A stretch of 19,910 nucleotides of DNA, taken from positions 1 to 19,910 of the forward strand of contig CALDLG010000196.1 in assembly GCA_937910785.1 (NCBI GenBank), in the 5' to 3' direction. Positions 7,584 to 15,893 of this stretch are shown here, piece by piece; position 1 is the first letter of the stretch; every line of letters begins with the position of its first letter. A program made the translations under genes and the position numbers. This DNA comes from an uncultured Lachnospiraceae bacterium (GTDB taxonomy: Bacteria; Bacillota; Clostridia; Lachnospirales; Lachnospiraceae). Under the pieces are notes generated by a model, which did not search any database, was not told where the DNA came from, and saw only the letters and a program-made list of their open reading frames with translations.

Positions 7584-8534
7584 TTACAGTCCCGGCGTTT
7601 CCCTGCGGTATGTAAGCGGGGTGACGCCGGTTTTTTCCCGGAAAAGCCGTATAAAACTGTTCGAATTCTCAATCCCCACAAGCTGTCCGATGGTTCCGAC
7701 CGTTTCGTCCGAATAAAGAAGCAGTTCTTTGGCTTTTTCGATTCTGGTCTTATTCAAATACTGCATGGGAGAATCTTTATAATATTTCGCAAATTCCTTG
7801 CAGAGTCTGTATCTGTTCACCTGATATTCGGAAGAAAGTGCCTCCAGCGAATAAGATTCGGCCCAGGCCGTATCGAAGCGCATTTTGATATCCACGAGAT
7901 AAGAAGGAATGTGCCGGGAGCCATGCAGCTGCATGGAGCGGGTAAGGTAAAGCTGCGTGTAAAGAGCGGTCAGCGTCCGGGAACGCATCAGACCGTGCGC
8001 TTCGTCATCCTCCTGATCCGCCAGGAGACTTTCCCACAGGATTCGAGAATCGGGATCGGAAGAGAGACGGAAAATACAGCCGCCCATATGTTCCATTTTC
8101 TGATGGTAATAGCTGCTGACGGGCAGACTGACGAAGCAGATCGTATAGCTCCAGACATTGTGCCGGCAGACCAGCTTATGGCGTCTGCGGCAGTCGATAA
8201 AGGCGAGCGAGCCGGCCGTCAGCTCGTAGGCTGCGGAAATATGTGCCGCATTGTCACAGTAGAGCGTGCCTTCGCCGCCGGATGTATGGAGCAGACAGAA
8301 AGCGTTCAGGCCGGCGGCTTCCCAGGAGAAGGGGGAGGTGACGGATACGTCGCTCCGGCTGATTATATATGGAAGCGTTTCGCAGAAATCATAGTCTCTT
8401 CGGAAAGCGTTATCGAAATACTCGGAAAGCGAGAAACGATTGCTCGTTTCGGAAGAGATCAGACTGTTAAAAAATTCTGAAGCAAATAATCCGGCAGGAA
8501 ATGTTTCCTGGGAAGAAAAAGTTTTATCTGACAT
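7584..8534 (-). CDS. AraC-family transcriptional regulator
   Basis: DNA-binding regulator, 316 residues from the ATG at 8534; that start has a GGGAGG Shine-Dalgarno 7 bases upstream, so the ATG at 8555 is rejected. The N-terminal part (about 50-140) looks like a cupin-type sensor domain (LLHTSGGEGTLYCD, AGSLAFIDCRRRHKL), as in sugar-sensing AraC/XylS members. The C-terminal domain holds two helix-turn-helix motifs, around 228-249 (SLEALSSEYQVNRYRLCKEF) and 277-300 (TVGTIGQLVGIENSNSFIRLF), ending in the usual KTGVTPLTYRR. It is divergent from the binding-protein gene across a 366-bp AT-rich gap, the classic position for an activator of the sugar operon. Sites it might bind are the TTAGCTAAA words at 8671-8692 and 3004-3033 (inference). 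Confidence 0.93.
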   Translation of the reverse strand: MSDKTFSSQETFPAGLFASEFFNSLISSETSNRFSLSEYFDNAFRRDYDFCETLPYIISRSDVSVTSPFSWEAAGLNAFCLLHTSGGEGTLYCDNAAHISAAYELTAGSLAFIDCRRRHKLVCRHNVWSYTICFVSLPVSSYYHQKMEHMGGCIFRLSSDPDSRILWESLLADQEDDEAHGLMRSRTLTALYTQLYLTRSMQLHGSRHIPSYLVDIKMRFDTAWAESYSLEALSSEYQVNRYRLCKEFAKYYKDSPMQYLNKTRIEKAKELLLYSDETVGTIGQLVGIENSNSFIRLFREKTGVTPLTYRRETPGL

Positions 8535-8900
8535 TTTCGGACCTCCCTTTTCCACTATCGTATCTTATAAAATGGAAAAAAGCAAGAAATGTATAAAAAA
8601 ATAAAAAAAGAGTGATTAAAAAGAATTAAATAATTGCAGACACTTAAATAGAATTAATGAAAACAATTTAATTAGCTAAAAATTAAGCTAAAGAAAGTGA
8701 GTGATATGTAAAATTAAACAAAAAATAAGAGCTTATATTGTAAAAATAAATGAAATGACGAAAATGATCAATAATAGAATATTAAAAACAAAAATTAATG
8801 ATGACTAAATGATAAAGTTAATATAAACTAAATATAAATTAACAATTAAGTTTTTTGGAAAAGGTTAATTTAAACAAATTATAAAAGGGAGGTTTTATTT
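8535..8900. promoter_or_regulatory. AT-rich divergent control region (AraC-type gene / sugar operon)
   Basis: This 366-bp gap is extremely A+T rich, unlike the surrounding coding DNA, and has many A-tracts. No open frame of interest is present. It must hold the promoters of the AraC-type gene (minus) and the binding-protein operon (plus), but A+T richness gives too many -10-like matches for me to choose one; a weak candidate for the plus strand is TATAAA at 8822-8827. The clearest non-random elements are the two TTA(G/A)-type palindromic words at 8671-8692 and the GGGAGG ribosome binding site at 8887-8892. Confidence 0.7.
8671..8692. promoter_or_regulatory. Two TTAGCTAA-like palindromes upstream of the binding-protein operon
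   Basis: ATTAGCTAAA (8671-8680) and TTAAGCTAAA (8683-8692) have AGCT cores 12 bp apart. The same word, TTTAGCTAAA, stands upstream of the GH36 promoter at 3024-3033. Shared sites would let one regulator (AraC- or LacI-type, both encoded here) control both units. In DNA this AT-rich, short matches can arise by chance. Confidence 0.35.
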
Positions 8901-10370
8901 ATGAAGCTCAAAAAACTTGCAGCACTTGGAATGGCAGTTGTAATGACATTTTCGCTGACCGCCTGCGGAGGGGGGGGCAATTCGGAAAACGCTTCTTCTA
9001 ATGCAGATACGGATAACAGTTCATCAGCTGACAATACGGCAGCAGACAGCAGCACAGCAGCGGACAGTGCGGAAACAGAAACGGAAGCGGAGGCTCAGAC
9101 GCCGGAGGGGATTCCATCCATCGACCAGATCAATGTCGGAGAGGACTATAAGGATCTGACAGCTTCCATCAAGGTTCTGACGAACAGAACGGATATCGTT
9201 GATACGGTATACAAGGGATATGCGGAGGAGTTCATGCAGATTTATCCGAATATCACCGTTGAGTATGAAGGCATTACCGATTATGAAGAATCCGTAACCC
9301 TTCGGCTGACAGCAGGAGACTGGGGCGATATCATGTTCATCCCGACATCGGTGGCAAAGAATGAACTTTCTACATATTTCATGCCCCTTGGCGATTACAA
9401 TACGCTGGACGGTATCTACAATTTTGTAGAGGAAAAGTCTTTTGAAAATGTTGTTTACGGTATCGCGAACGGCGGTACGGCAAGCGGTATTGCCTATAAC
9501 AAGAGAGTATGGGAAGAGGCCGGAATTACGGAAATGCCCAAGACACCGGATGAGTTTTTAGCGGACTTACAGCTCATCAAGGACAATACGGATGCGGTTC
9601 CGCTGTATACAAACTTTGCGGCGGGCTGGACGATGGGCGCATGGGATGCTTATACGGACTGTGCGGCAACCGGTGATCCGGACTTCAAGAGCAAGATGCC
9701 TCACATGAGCAATCCATTCAGCAAAAGAGATGATATGACAGGCCCTTATGCCGTATATTACATCCTGTATGAATCCGTGGCACGCGGACTTGTGGAAGAC
9801 GATCCGGCAAGTACGGACTGGGAGTCCTCCAAGGGCGCGATCAACAGAGGCGAATATGCGACGATGGTACTCGGTTCCTGGTGTGTGGAGCAGTTTAAGG
9901 AAGCGGGGGATTCACCGGAAGATATCGGCTATATGCCTTTCCCGATCAGCGTAAACGGACAGCAGTATGCGGGTTCCGGCGGAAACTATTCTTTCGGAAT
10001 CAACGTGGATGCGGCGGATGAAAATAAGATTGCTTCTCTGTTATACATGAAGTGGCTGATCGAAGAGTCCACGATTTATCTGGATGAGGGAAGTATTCCG
10101 GCGCGTAAGGACGGAGAGTATCCTTCCGTACTGGAAGCATTTGACGGTGTTACGCTTCTTTCCAACAGCCCGGCTCCGGAAGGGGAGGAAGACCTGTTTG
10201 ATAACGTAAACAACGAGAGTGAAGTAGGAATCAACAATAATGATTATCCTGACTGTGAAATTCTGGAAGCTGCACTCTATGGTTCCAGAACACTTGATGA
10301 GATTATGGAAGAGTGGAATCAGAAATGGTCGGCAGCACAGGAAACGCTCGGCGTTGAAGTGAATCAATAA
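8901..10370 (+). CDS. ABC transporter sugar-binding lipoprotein (extracellular family 1)
   Basis: Captures oligosaccharides outside the cell and delivers them to the two permeases encoded downstream; context points to beta-manno-oligosaccharides. It has 489 residues. A lipoprotein signal peptide runs to the lipobox LTAC with lipidated Cys22, then a long linker rich in Ser, Asn, Ala, Asp and Glu (about 23-75) that places the domain away from the membrane. The binding domain starts near residue 85 (LTASIKVLTNRTDIVDT) and shows family-1 features (EEFMQIYPNITVEYEG, GDWGDIMFIP, GIAYNKRVWEEAGI, GEYATMVLGSW). The Shine-Dalgarno is GGGAGG 8 bases before ATG. A run of eight G bases (8970-8977) encodes the Gly stretch right after the lipobox. 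It is the first gene of the sugar operon, separated from the permeases by a strong hairpin. Confidence 0.95.
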   Translation: MKLKKLAALGMAVVMTFSLTACGGGGNSENASSNADTDNSSSADNTAADSSTAADSAETETEAEAQTPEGIPSIDQINVGEDYKDLTASIKVLTNRTDIVDTVYKGYAEEFMQIYPNITVEYEGITDYEESVTLRLTAGDWGDIMFIPTSVAKNELSTYFMPLGDYNTLDGIYNFVEEKSFENVVYGIANGGTASGIAYNKRVWEEAGITEMPKTPDEFLADLQLIKDNTDAVPLYTNFAAGWTMGAWDAYTDCAATGDPDFKSKMPHMSNPFSKRDDMTGPYAVYYILYESVARGLVEDDPASTDWESSKGAINRGEYATMVLGSWCVEQFKEAGDSPEDIGYMPFPISVNGQQYAGSGGNYSFGINVDAADENKIASLLYMKWLIEESTIYLDEGSIPARKDGEYPSVLEAFDGVTLLSNSPAPEGEEDLFDNVNNESEVGINNNDYPDCEILEAALYGSRTLDEIMEEWNQKWSAAQETLGVEVNQ

Positions 10371-10383
10371 AGCGGCGGTAAGA

Positions 10384-10404
10384 GGCGGCGCATGACGCGC
10401 CGCC
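10384..10404 (+). terminator. Intercistronic hairpin between binding protein and permeases
   Basis: GGCGGCGC (10384-10391) pairs perfectly with GCGCCGCC (10397-10404) around a 5-base loop, followed only by TTTAT. The short U-run suggests partial termination or a 3'-end-stabilizing stem. This would make the binding protein more abundant than the permeases, a common arrangement in such operons (inference). Confidence 0.65.
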
Positions 10405-10429
10405 TTTATAAGGCCAAAAGGAGAAGAGT

Positions 10430-11428
10430 ATGGGGAAAGAAAAAATGGCAGGCGTAAAGTCCGGTAAAACTTTTGGAGAGTGGTTCAGAAGCAGAAAAGT
10501 TCAGAAATTTTTAGTCATTTTTACATTTATGTTCGTACCTCTGTTTTTATTGCTGATGTTCACATACATACCGTTTGGAAAGATGGTGCAGTTCAGCTTT
10601 TATAATATGAAATACATTGGAAAACGTACTTTTGTCGGATGGAAGAATTATGTGGAAGTGTTCAACAGACCGGAAATTTTCAAATCGCTGTTTGTCAGCC
10701 TTTATTATATGGGCGGAGCGGTTATCCAGCTTGCACTGGCGCTTTTTTTTGCAACGCTGATGGTCTTTAAGGTGAAGGGAGAATCCTTTTTCAAGGCAAC
10801 GATGTTTTTTCCTTATCTGATATCCGGTATTGCGATTGGCTTTATCTTCAAATTCTTCTATGCGAGGGGGTATGTCCTCGATTCCATCGTCGCGTTGTTC
10901 GGCGTCGCGGAGGAAAATATTCCGTACTGGCTGCAGGATACGAAAATCAACAATATTTCGCTGGCGGCCACGTCGGTGTGGAGATATACGGGACAGAACA
11001 TGATTCTGTTTCTGGGAGCCATGATGTCTGTTGACGCAAACCTTTACGAAGCGGCGTCCTTAGACGGCGCAAATAAATGGCATCAGTTCAAGTATATTAT
11101 TCTGCCGAGCATCAAATCCATCGTCGTTTTAAACCTGATTCTTTCGATCAGCGGTTCCCTGAGCGCATTCGAGCCTCCGTACGTTATTACGAACGGTACG
11201 ATGGGAACGGGAACCTATTTCGTTATTATGAACAGGCTGGCTCATGAGAATCAGAAGGTAGGTCTGGCGAGCGCCATGGCAATTGTTCTGCTTGCCATCA
11301 TCATTCTCTGTACGGTGGCGCAGAAGCTGTTCTTCGCTTATGTGTTTGACGACGGAACCGATGATGAATCCAGAGCGGCGGTAAGGCGCAGGAAGAAGCG
11401 GAATAAAAAGAACCAGGGCGCACGGTAG
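10430..11428 (+). CDS. ABC sugar transporter permease, MalF/UgpA type
   Basis: One of two membrane subunits of the oligosaccharide importer, 332 residues. A cytoplasmic basic N-terminus leads to about six membrane segments starting at residues 27-48. The EAA loop (EAASLDGANKWHQFKYIILPSI, about 207-228), which contacts the shared ATPase, is well conserved. The C-terminal tail is strongly basic (RAAVRRRKKRNKKNQGAR). The Shine-Dalgarno is AAGGAG upstream of ATG 10430. It lies 59 bases after the binding-protein gene and 14 bases before the second permease. No ATPase gene is in the window; such importers in Firmicutes commonly borrow a shared MsmK-type ATPase (established for related systems, inferred here). 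Confidence 0.95.
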   Translation: MGKEKMAGVKSGKTFGEWFRSRKVQKFLVIFTFMFVPLFLLLMFTYIPFGKMVQFSFYNMKYIGKRTFVGWKNYVEVFNRPEIFKSLFVSLYYMGGAVIQLALALFFATLMVFKVKGESFFKATMFFPYLISGIAIGFIFKFFYARGYVLDSIVALFGVAEENIPYWLQDTKINNISLAATSVWRYTGQNMILFLGAMMSVDANLYEAASLDGANKWHQFKYIILPSIKSIVVLNLILSISGSLSAFEPPYVITNGTMGTGTYFVIMNRLAHENQKVGLASAMAIVLLAIIILCTVAQKLFFAYVFDDGTDDESRAAVRRRKKRNKKNQGAR

Positions 11429-11442
11429 AGGGGGGAGCTGTC

Positions 11443-12285
11443 ATGAAAAAGAAAAATACAAAATTACTATTATTTTCCGTTTTTAAATATGTCATGCTGA
11501 TTGCAGCTTCGATTGTTGCAATTATCCCGGTCGTCGTATGTGTGTTTACGGCCTTTAAAACAGAAGAAGAATATCAGAGCACCTCGGCGCTGATGCTTCC
11601 GCGGAGTTTTCTGTATCTGGAAAATTTTAAGGTCGCTTTTACCAAGGCGAATATGCTGCGGGGATTCCTGAATACCGCGCTGGTGCTTGTCGTCGTGCTG
11701 ACGGCGTCCGTACTGATCAGTTCCATGATCGCCTATGTGTTAAATCGTTTTAAGTTCATCGGAAACGGGCTGATCAGAAATCTGTTCATGTTTGCGGCGC
11801 TGCTTCCCGGTATTGCCATGCAGGTAACGATTTACGAAATCATGAATTCCTTTCATCTGATCAATCACCTGTACGGTTACATGATCTGCCTGATGGGAAC
11901 GGATATTATTTCTATCTATATCTTTTTACAGTTTTTTGAGAATCTTTCGACTTCGTTAGACGAATCGGCAATTATTGACGGCTGTACTTATTTCGGCGTT
12001 TTCTTTAAAATTCTGCTGCCGCTTTTGAAACCGGCGATTATGACAACGCTCGTTTTAAAAGGAGTAGGGGTTTACAATGAATATTATGCGGCCAACCTGT
12101 ATTTACAGTCCAAAGAGCTGAAAACGATATCGACTGCCCTGTATACTTTTACGGGCCCATACGGCAGTCAGTATAATTATATCTGTGCCGGTGTGCTGAT
12201 CACAATTATTCCGATCCTGATCATCTTCATCGTGTTCCAGAAACAGGTTTATGGCGGACTTGCGTCGGGTGCGGTAAAAGGGTAA
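11443..12285 (+). CDS. ABC sugar transporter permease, MalG/UgpE type
   Basis: Second membrane subunit of the importer, 280 residues. Hydrophobic segments begin at about 15-37, 76-99, 112-132, 142-164, 197-215 and 240-264. The EAA loop is ESAIIDGCTYFGVFFKILLPLLKP (about 174-197); the usual E-A-A start is here E-S-A, a common variant. The conserved N-terminal region (VFTAFKTEEEY) and NRFKFIG are typical of MalG-like subunits. A GGGGGG-rich Shine-Dalgarno (11430-11435) precedes ATG 11443. It follows the first permease closely and is separated from the first GH130 gene by 141 bases containing a stem-loop. Confidence 0.95.
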   Translation: MKKKNTKLLLFSVFKYVMLIAASIVAIIPVVVCVFTAFKTEEEYQSTSALMLPRSFLYLENFKVAFTKANMLRGFLNTALVLVVVLTASVLISSMIAYVLNRFKFIGNGLIRNLFMFAALLPGIAMQVTIYEIMNSFHLINHLYGYMICLMGTDIISIYIFLQFFENLSTSLDESAIIDGCTYFGVFFKILLPLLKPAIMTTLVLKGVGVYNEYYAANLYLQSKELKTISTALYTFTGPYGSQYNYICAGVLITIIPILIIFIVFQKQVYGGLASGAVKG

Positions 12286-12297
12286 AATAGTGAGAAG

Positions 12298-12340
12298 AGA
12301 TTTTCTAAGGCGTCCGAAAAGACGCTGTCTGGGAAAATCT
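12298..12340 (+). other. Stem-loop between permease and GH130 genes
   Basis: AGATTTTC (12298-12305) pairs with GAAAATCT (12333-12340), enclosing GCGTC/GACGC (12310-12314 with 12321-12325, loop CGAAAA). No U-tract follows, so it is more likely an mRNA processing or stability element than a terminator. The 141-base gap may also hold an internal promoter (TTGAAA near 12351), which I could not pair with a convincing -10. Confidence 0.5.
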
Positions 12341-12426
12341 GTGATTTGCCTTGAAATTTGAGAGTAATCATATAGACAGGATGGAAAGTTATAGTAAGAT
12401 AATTTACAGAAAGGCAAGGTTACTAT

Positions 12427-13449
12427 ATGAGCAGAGTGAAAATTTACGGAATATCCGCATCGAATATACCCTGGCAGGAGAAGCCGGAGGGATTAAAGGA
12501 CGCTCCGGTATGGAGATACAGTGAGAACCCGGTTATCGGACGCAATCCGGCGAAAGGCATCGCGCGCATATTCAACAGCGCGGTTATGCCATATGAAGGG
12601 GCTTTTATCGGTGTTTTCCGGGGTGAGCAGACGAACGGCATTCCATACATTTATCTTGGGAGGAGCAGGGATGCCATCCACTGGGAATTTGATGAGGAAA
12701 AAATTCCGTTCAAGGATGAAGAGGGCAATGATTTTATGCCCAGATATGCATACGATCCGAGGCTTGTGAAAGTAGAAGATACTTATTATATCATATGGTG
12801 CCAGGATTTTTACGGGGCGGCGATCGGCATGGCCAGAACAACGGATTTTAAGAGCTTTGTAAGAATTGAGAATCCGTTCCTTCCGTTTAACAGAAATGCC
12901 GTTCTGTTTCCGAGAAAAGTAAACGGGAACTTTATGCTGTTGTCCCGGCCGAGCGACAGCGGTCATACGCCTTTCGGAGATATTTTCCTCTCCGAGAGCC
13001 CGGATATGGTTTACTGGGGAAAACACCGCCATGTGATGGGCAAAGGCGAAGAATGGTGGGAAAACTTAAAAATCGGCGGCGGCGCCGCTCCGATTGAGAC
13101 GAGTGAAGGCTGGCTTTTATTCTATCATGGCGTGACCGGAACGTGTAACGGTTATGTGTACAGCATCGGCGGAGCGATTCTGGATATTGACAACCCGTCG
13201 GTCGTAAAATACCGTTGTGAAAATTTCCTCCTGACGCCGGAAGAATGGTATGAGGAAAGGGGCTTCGTTCCTAACGTGCTCTTTCCCTGTGCGACGATAC
13301 AGGATGCGGAAACGGGGCGTATTGCGATTTATTATGGCGCAGCGGATACCTATGTCGGGCTTGCCTTTACGCAGGTGGATGAGATCGTCGATTATATCCG
13401 GGCGCACAGCGTAGTCAGCGGTTCGGATACGGAAGCCGGAAGACGCTGA
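12427..13449 (+). CDS. Beta-1,4-mannooligosaccharide phosphorylase (GH130, subfamily 2-like)
   Basis: Cytoplasmic inverting phosphorylase expected to cleave the non-reducing mannose of beta-1,4-manno-oligosaccharides with phosphate, giving alpha-mannose-1-phosphate and a shorter chain. It has 340 residues, typical for the family, with no signal peptide. It starts VKIYGISASNIPWQEKP, and I recall close parallels in the RaMP2-type GH130_2 group, as also FNSAVMP, PFNRNAVLFPRK, LLSRPSDSGHTPFGDI, IGGGAAPIETSEGWLLFYHG and ADTYVGLAF. The probable catalytic acid is Asp110 in YAYDPRL, by analogy with the characterized Asp of mannosylglucose phosphorylase. The start ATG 12427 is preceded by AAGGCAAGG, only a modest Shine-Dalgarno. 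Subfamily is judged by eye; exact chain-length preference is not predictable. Confidence 0.9.
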   Translation: MSRVKIYGISASNIPWQEKPEGLKDAPVWRYSENPVIGRNPAKGIARIFNSAVMPYEGAFIGVFRGEQTNGIPYIYLGRSRDAIHWEFDEEKIPFKDEEGNDFMPRYAYDPRLVKVEDTYYIIWCQDFYGAAIGMARTTDFKSFVRIENPFLPFNRNAVLFPRKVNGNFMLLSRPSDSGHTPFGDIFLSESPDMVYWGKHRHVMGKGEEWWENLKIGGGAAPIETSEGWLLFYHGVTGTCNGYVYSIGGAILDIDNPSVVKYRCENFLLTPEEWYEERGFVPNVLFPCATIQDAETGRIAIYYGAADTYVGLAFTQVDEIVDYIRAHSVVSGSDTEAGRR

Positions 13450-13501
13450 GGCGAGGGTAAAAAGAACTGCAGGCGGTTCTTCCTGAGACTTTGGGATTTG
13501 A

Positions 13502-13520
13502 GCCGCAGTCAGGCTGCGGC
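13502..13520 (+). other. Hairpin just upstream of the second GH130 ribosome binding site
   Basis: GCCGCAG (13502-13508) pairs with CTGCGGC (13514-13520), ending 2 bases before the GGAGG at 13523-13527. It may shape translation initiation of the downstream GH130 gene or stabilize the processed mRNA. The preceding bases also contain AAGAAC/GTTCTT as a weaker stem. Confidence 0.45.
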
Positions 13521-13538
13521 ATGGAGGATGATAAGGAA

Positions 13539-14705
13539 ATGATTCATAAACAATATTATGTGGAGAAGGCGAAGGTCGACAGACTCGTGGCGGCGAAAAA
13601 CCGCAAAAGCGATTTCTACAACGGTATCTATGACAGATACGAATATCCGGTGCTGACCCGTGACTTCGCGCCCGTACACTGGAGATATGACCTGAACGAA
13701 GAGACGAATCCATATTTCATGGAACGTCTCGGCATCAATGCGGTGATGAATTCCGGCGCCATTTATCTGAACGGAAAATACCATCTGGTAGTCCGGGTGG
13801 AAGGAAATGACAGGAAATCTTTTTTTGCGGTAGCGGAGAGCGAAAGCGGCATTGATGGATTTCATTTCTGGGATTATCCGGTGGAACTGCCGGATACCTG
13901 CCCGGAGGAGACCAATGTATACGACATGCGTCTGACCGGACATGAAGACGGCTGGATTTACGGCGTCTTCTGTTCTGAGAGCAAAGATACAGAAAATCCG
14001 GATTTATCGGCGGCGGTTGCGGAAGCCGGCATCGTTCGGACGAAGGATTTGAAAAAGTGGGAACGTCTGGATAATCTGAGGACCCTGCAGTCCCCGCAGC
14101 AGCGCAACGTCGCTCTGCATCCGGAGTTCGTTAACGGAAAATATGCTTTCTATACAAGGCCGATGGACGGGTTTATCGAAACGGGAAGCGGCGGTGGAAT
14201 CGGGTTCGGACTGTGTGAAGATATCGAACACGCCGTGATCGATGAGGAAAAGATTATCAGCAGAAGAATTTATCATACCATTACGGAGTCCAAAAACGGG
14301 GCGGGCGCCGTACCGATCAAAGGAAAGAAATGCTGGATTCATTTTGCCCATGGCGTGAGAAATACGGCGGCGGGACTTCGGTATGTGCTTTATATGTTCG
14401 GAACGGATTTGCAGGACCCATCCAGAGTGGTTGCGGAACCTTCCGGTGTATTTCTGGTGCCGTTTGGAAAAGAGCGCGTGGGGGACGTTTCCAATGTGGT
14501 ATTTACCAACGGTGCGGTCGCGCGGGAAAACGGCGATATCTATCTCTATTACGCTTCCTGCGATACGAGGATGCACGTGGCGACGACGACAATTGACAAA
14601 ATAGAAGATTATCTTTTCAACACACCGCAGGACCCGCATCGTTCGCCGGACTGTGTAAAGCAGAGATGTGAGCTGATCCGGCAGAATCTGGAGCTGTTAT
14701 CATGA
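13539..14705 (+). CDS. 4-O-beta-D-mannosyl-D-glucose phosphorylase (GH130, subfamily 1-like)
   Basis: Inverting phosphorylase that splits beta-1,4-mannosyl-glucose with phosphate into mannose-1-phosphate and glucose. In known pathways its substrate comes from mannobiose through an epimerase, or directly from glucomannan; no epimerase gene is in the window. It has 388 residues from ATG 13539. I prefer this start because GGAGG at 13523-13527 lies upstream; the frame is open to a TTG at 13491 and an ATG at 13521, neither with a good Shine-Dalgarno. Family landmarks are NGIYDRYEYPVLT, WRYDLNEETNPY, RVEGNDRKSFFAVAES, TNVYDMRL with probable catalytic Asp129, ALHPEFVNGKYAFYTRP and AHGVRNTAAGLRYVLY. 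The stop overlaps the next start (ATGA), implying translational coupling with the esterase. Confidence 0.93.
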   Translation: MIHKQYYVEKAKVDRLVAAKNRKSDFYNGIYDRYEYPVLTRDFAPVHWRYDLNEETNPYFMERLGINAVMNSGAIYLNGKYHLVVRVEGNDRKSFFAVAESESGIDGFHFWDYPVELPDTCPEETNVYDMRLTGHEDGWIYGVFCSESKDTENPDLSAAVAEAGIVRTKDLKKWERLDNLRTLQSPQQRNVALHPEFVNGKYAFYTRPMDGFIETGSGGGIGFGLCEDIEHAVIDEEKIISRRIYHTITESKNGAGAVPIKGKKCWIHFAHGVRNTAAGLRYVLYMFGTDLQDPSRVVAEPSGVFLVPFGKERVGDVSNVVFTNGAVARENGDIYLYYASCDTRMHVATTTIDKIEDYLFNTPQDPHRSPDCVKQRCELIRQNLELLS

Positions 14706-15871
14706 GATATCAACCGGATTTGACAAGACTGGAAAACTGTATGCGCCGGGCAATGCGCGGAGAAGAGCTGACTGTCGGCTTCCTGGGTGGTTCCATCACG
14801 CAGGGAAGCCTTGCATCGAAGGAAGAAAATATGTATGCTTACCGCGTATTTACCTGGTGGGAAAAGACGTTTCCGCAGGCGCGGTTTCATTATGTGAACG
14901 GCGGTATCGGGGGGACGACTTCCCATTACGGAGCAGCCCGCGCGGTGACTGATGTGCTGATGTATCAGCCGGATTTCGTCATTGTCGATTTCAGTGTGAA
15001 TGATGACCCGGAAGAAGATGGGCCGGACAGGAACGACGAAGCGTTTCCTGGCGGGAAAGCATCGAAGACGGCGTTTTTTCAGGAAACTTACGAGGGAGTT
15101 CTGCGCCGGATTCTTGGCTGGTCTTCCGCGCCCGCGGCGCTGCTTTTGAATAATGTATACTATGATACGGGACAAAATGCGCAGGAATATCATAACGCGG
15201 TGGGAGAATGGTACCGCGTGCCTTATGTGAGCATTCGTGATACCATATACGAAAGAATGAAGGCCGGAGAATATACGAGGGAAGCTCTGACGCCAGACGG
15301 CCTGCATCCGAACGATAAGGGGCATGCCCTTGTGGCCGGTGAGATTACGGCTTTTCTTGAGCGGGTGAAGGAACGGACTGAGGAAGCGGACCGCACAGCG
15401 GTCGGGAGCGCATGCGGTATGTTGAAGGAGGACGATCTTCCTGCGCCTATGACGGCCAATGCGTACGAGAACGCCCGCCGGCTGACGATCCGGGAGATTT
15501 CCCCGGCGCTTGCGGGGTTTCGGGCGGATACGCGGGAAAAGACCGGTCACCTGGATCATTTTAAAAACGGATGGATCGGAAGAAGGGCGGGGGATTCCAT
15601 ATCTTTTGAGGTGGAGGCTTCCTGCATCGCGGTTCAATACAGGAAGACGATCAGAAGACCGGCTGTAAGTGCGGAGCTGATTCTGGACGGTGATACGGAA
15701 CATAAAAGAAAGCTGGACGGGAATTTCGGAGAGGACTGGGGAGACTGTCTTTTTCTGGAACCTGTGCTGCATCATGGGCGAAAAGAAAAACATAAGGTCG
15801 AGATCGCGATTCCCGGAACGGAATCGGGAGAAGGAACGGCGTTTTACCTGATGGCGCTTATTATCGCGTGA
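14702..15871 (+). CDS. Two-domain SGNH acetylesterase, CE17-like (mannan acetylesterase)
   Basis: Predicted to remove O-acetyl groups from imported manno-oligosaccharides so the phosphorylases can work. It has 389 residues and no signal peptide, so it is cytoplasmic. The N-terminal SGNH hydrolase domain (about 20-222) shows all four blocks: GGSITQG with nucleophile Ser31, the Gly in GGIGGTTSH (about 70), Asn100 in FSVND, and Asp199/His202 in DGLHPNDKGH. A C-terminal beta-rich domain (about 265-389) could be a carbohydrate-binding module. SGNH first, binding domain last, matches the CE17 esterase of the Roseburia intestinalis mannan locus, reported as specific for 2-O-acetyl mannose; CE2 has the opposite domain order. 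The assignment rests on layout and context, not on a search. The start overlaps the GH130 stop by 4 bases. Confidence 0.85.
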   Translation: MRYQPDLTRLENCMRRAMRGEELTVGFLGGSITQGSLASKEENMYAYRVFTWWEKTFPQARFHYVNGGIGGTTSHYGAARAVTDVLMYQPDFVIVDFSVNDDPEEDGPDRNDEAFPGGKASKTAFFQETYEGVLRRILGWSSAPAALLLNNVYYDTGQNAQEYHNAVGEWYRVPYVSIRDTIYERMKAGEYTREALTPDGLHPNDKGHALVAGEITAFLERVKERTEEADRTAVGSACGMLKEDDLPAPMTANAYENARRLTIREISPALAGFRADTREKTGHLDHFKNGWIGRRAGDSISFEVEASCIAVQYRKTIRRPAVSAELILDGDTEHKRKLDGNFGEDWGDCLFLEPVLHHGRKEKHKVEIAIPGTESGEGTAFYLMALIIA

Positions 15872-15893
15872 CAGAAAGGGAATGGTTATAGAA

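Noticed and set aside
8366..8382. CcpA-like site (GGAAGCGTTTCGC)
   Set aside because: It lies inside the AraC-type coding region, lacks the terminal CA of the cre consensus, and can be explained by codons.
7536..8480. 314-codon plus-strand frame opposite the AraC-type gene
   Set aside because: No family motif, no ribosome binding site, and the minus strand encodes both AraC helix-turn-helix motifs in full.
14609..15793. 394-codon open frame on the minus strand opposite the esterase
   Set aside because: Composition rich in Arg, His, Pro and Ser, typical of antisense translation of GC-biased codons; no motif; the plus strand holds a complete SGNH enzyme.
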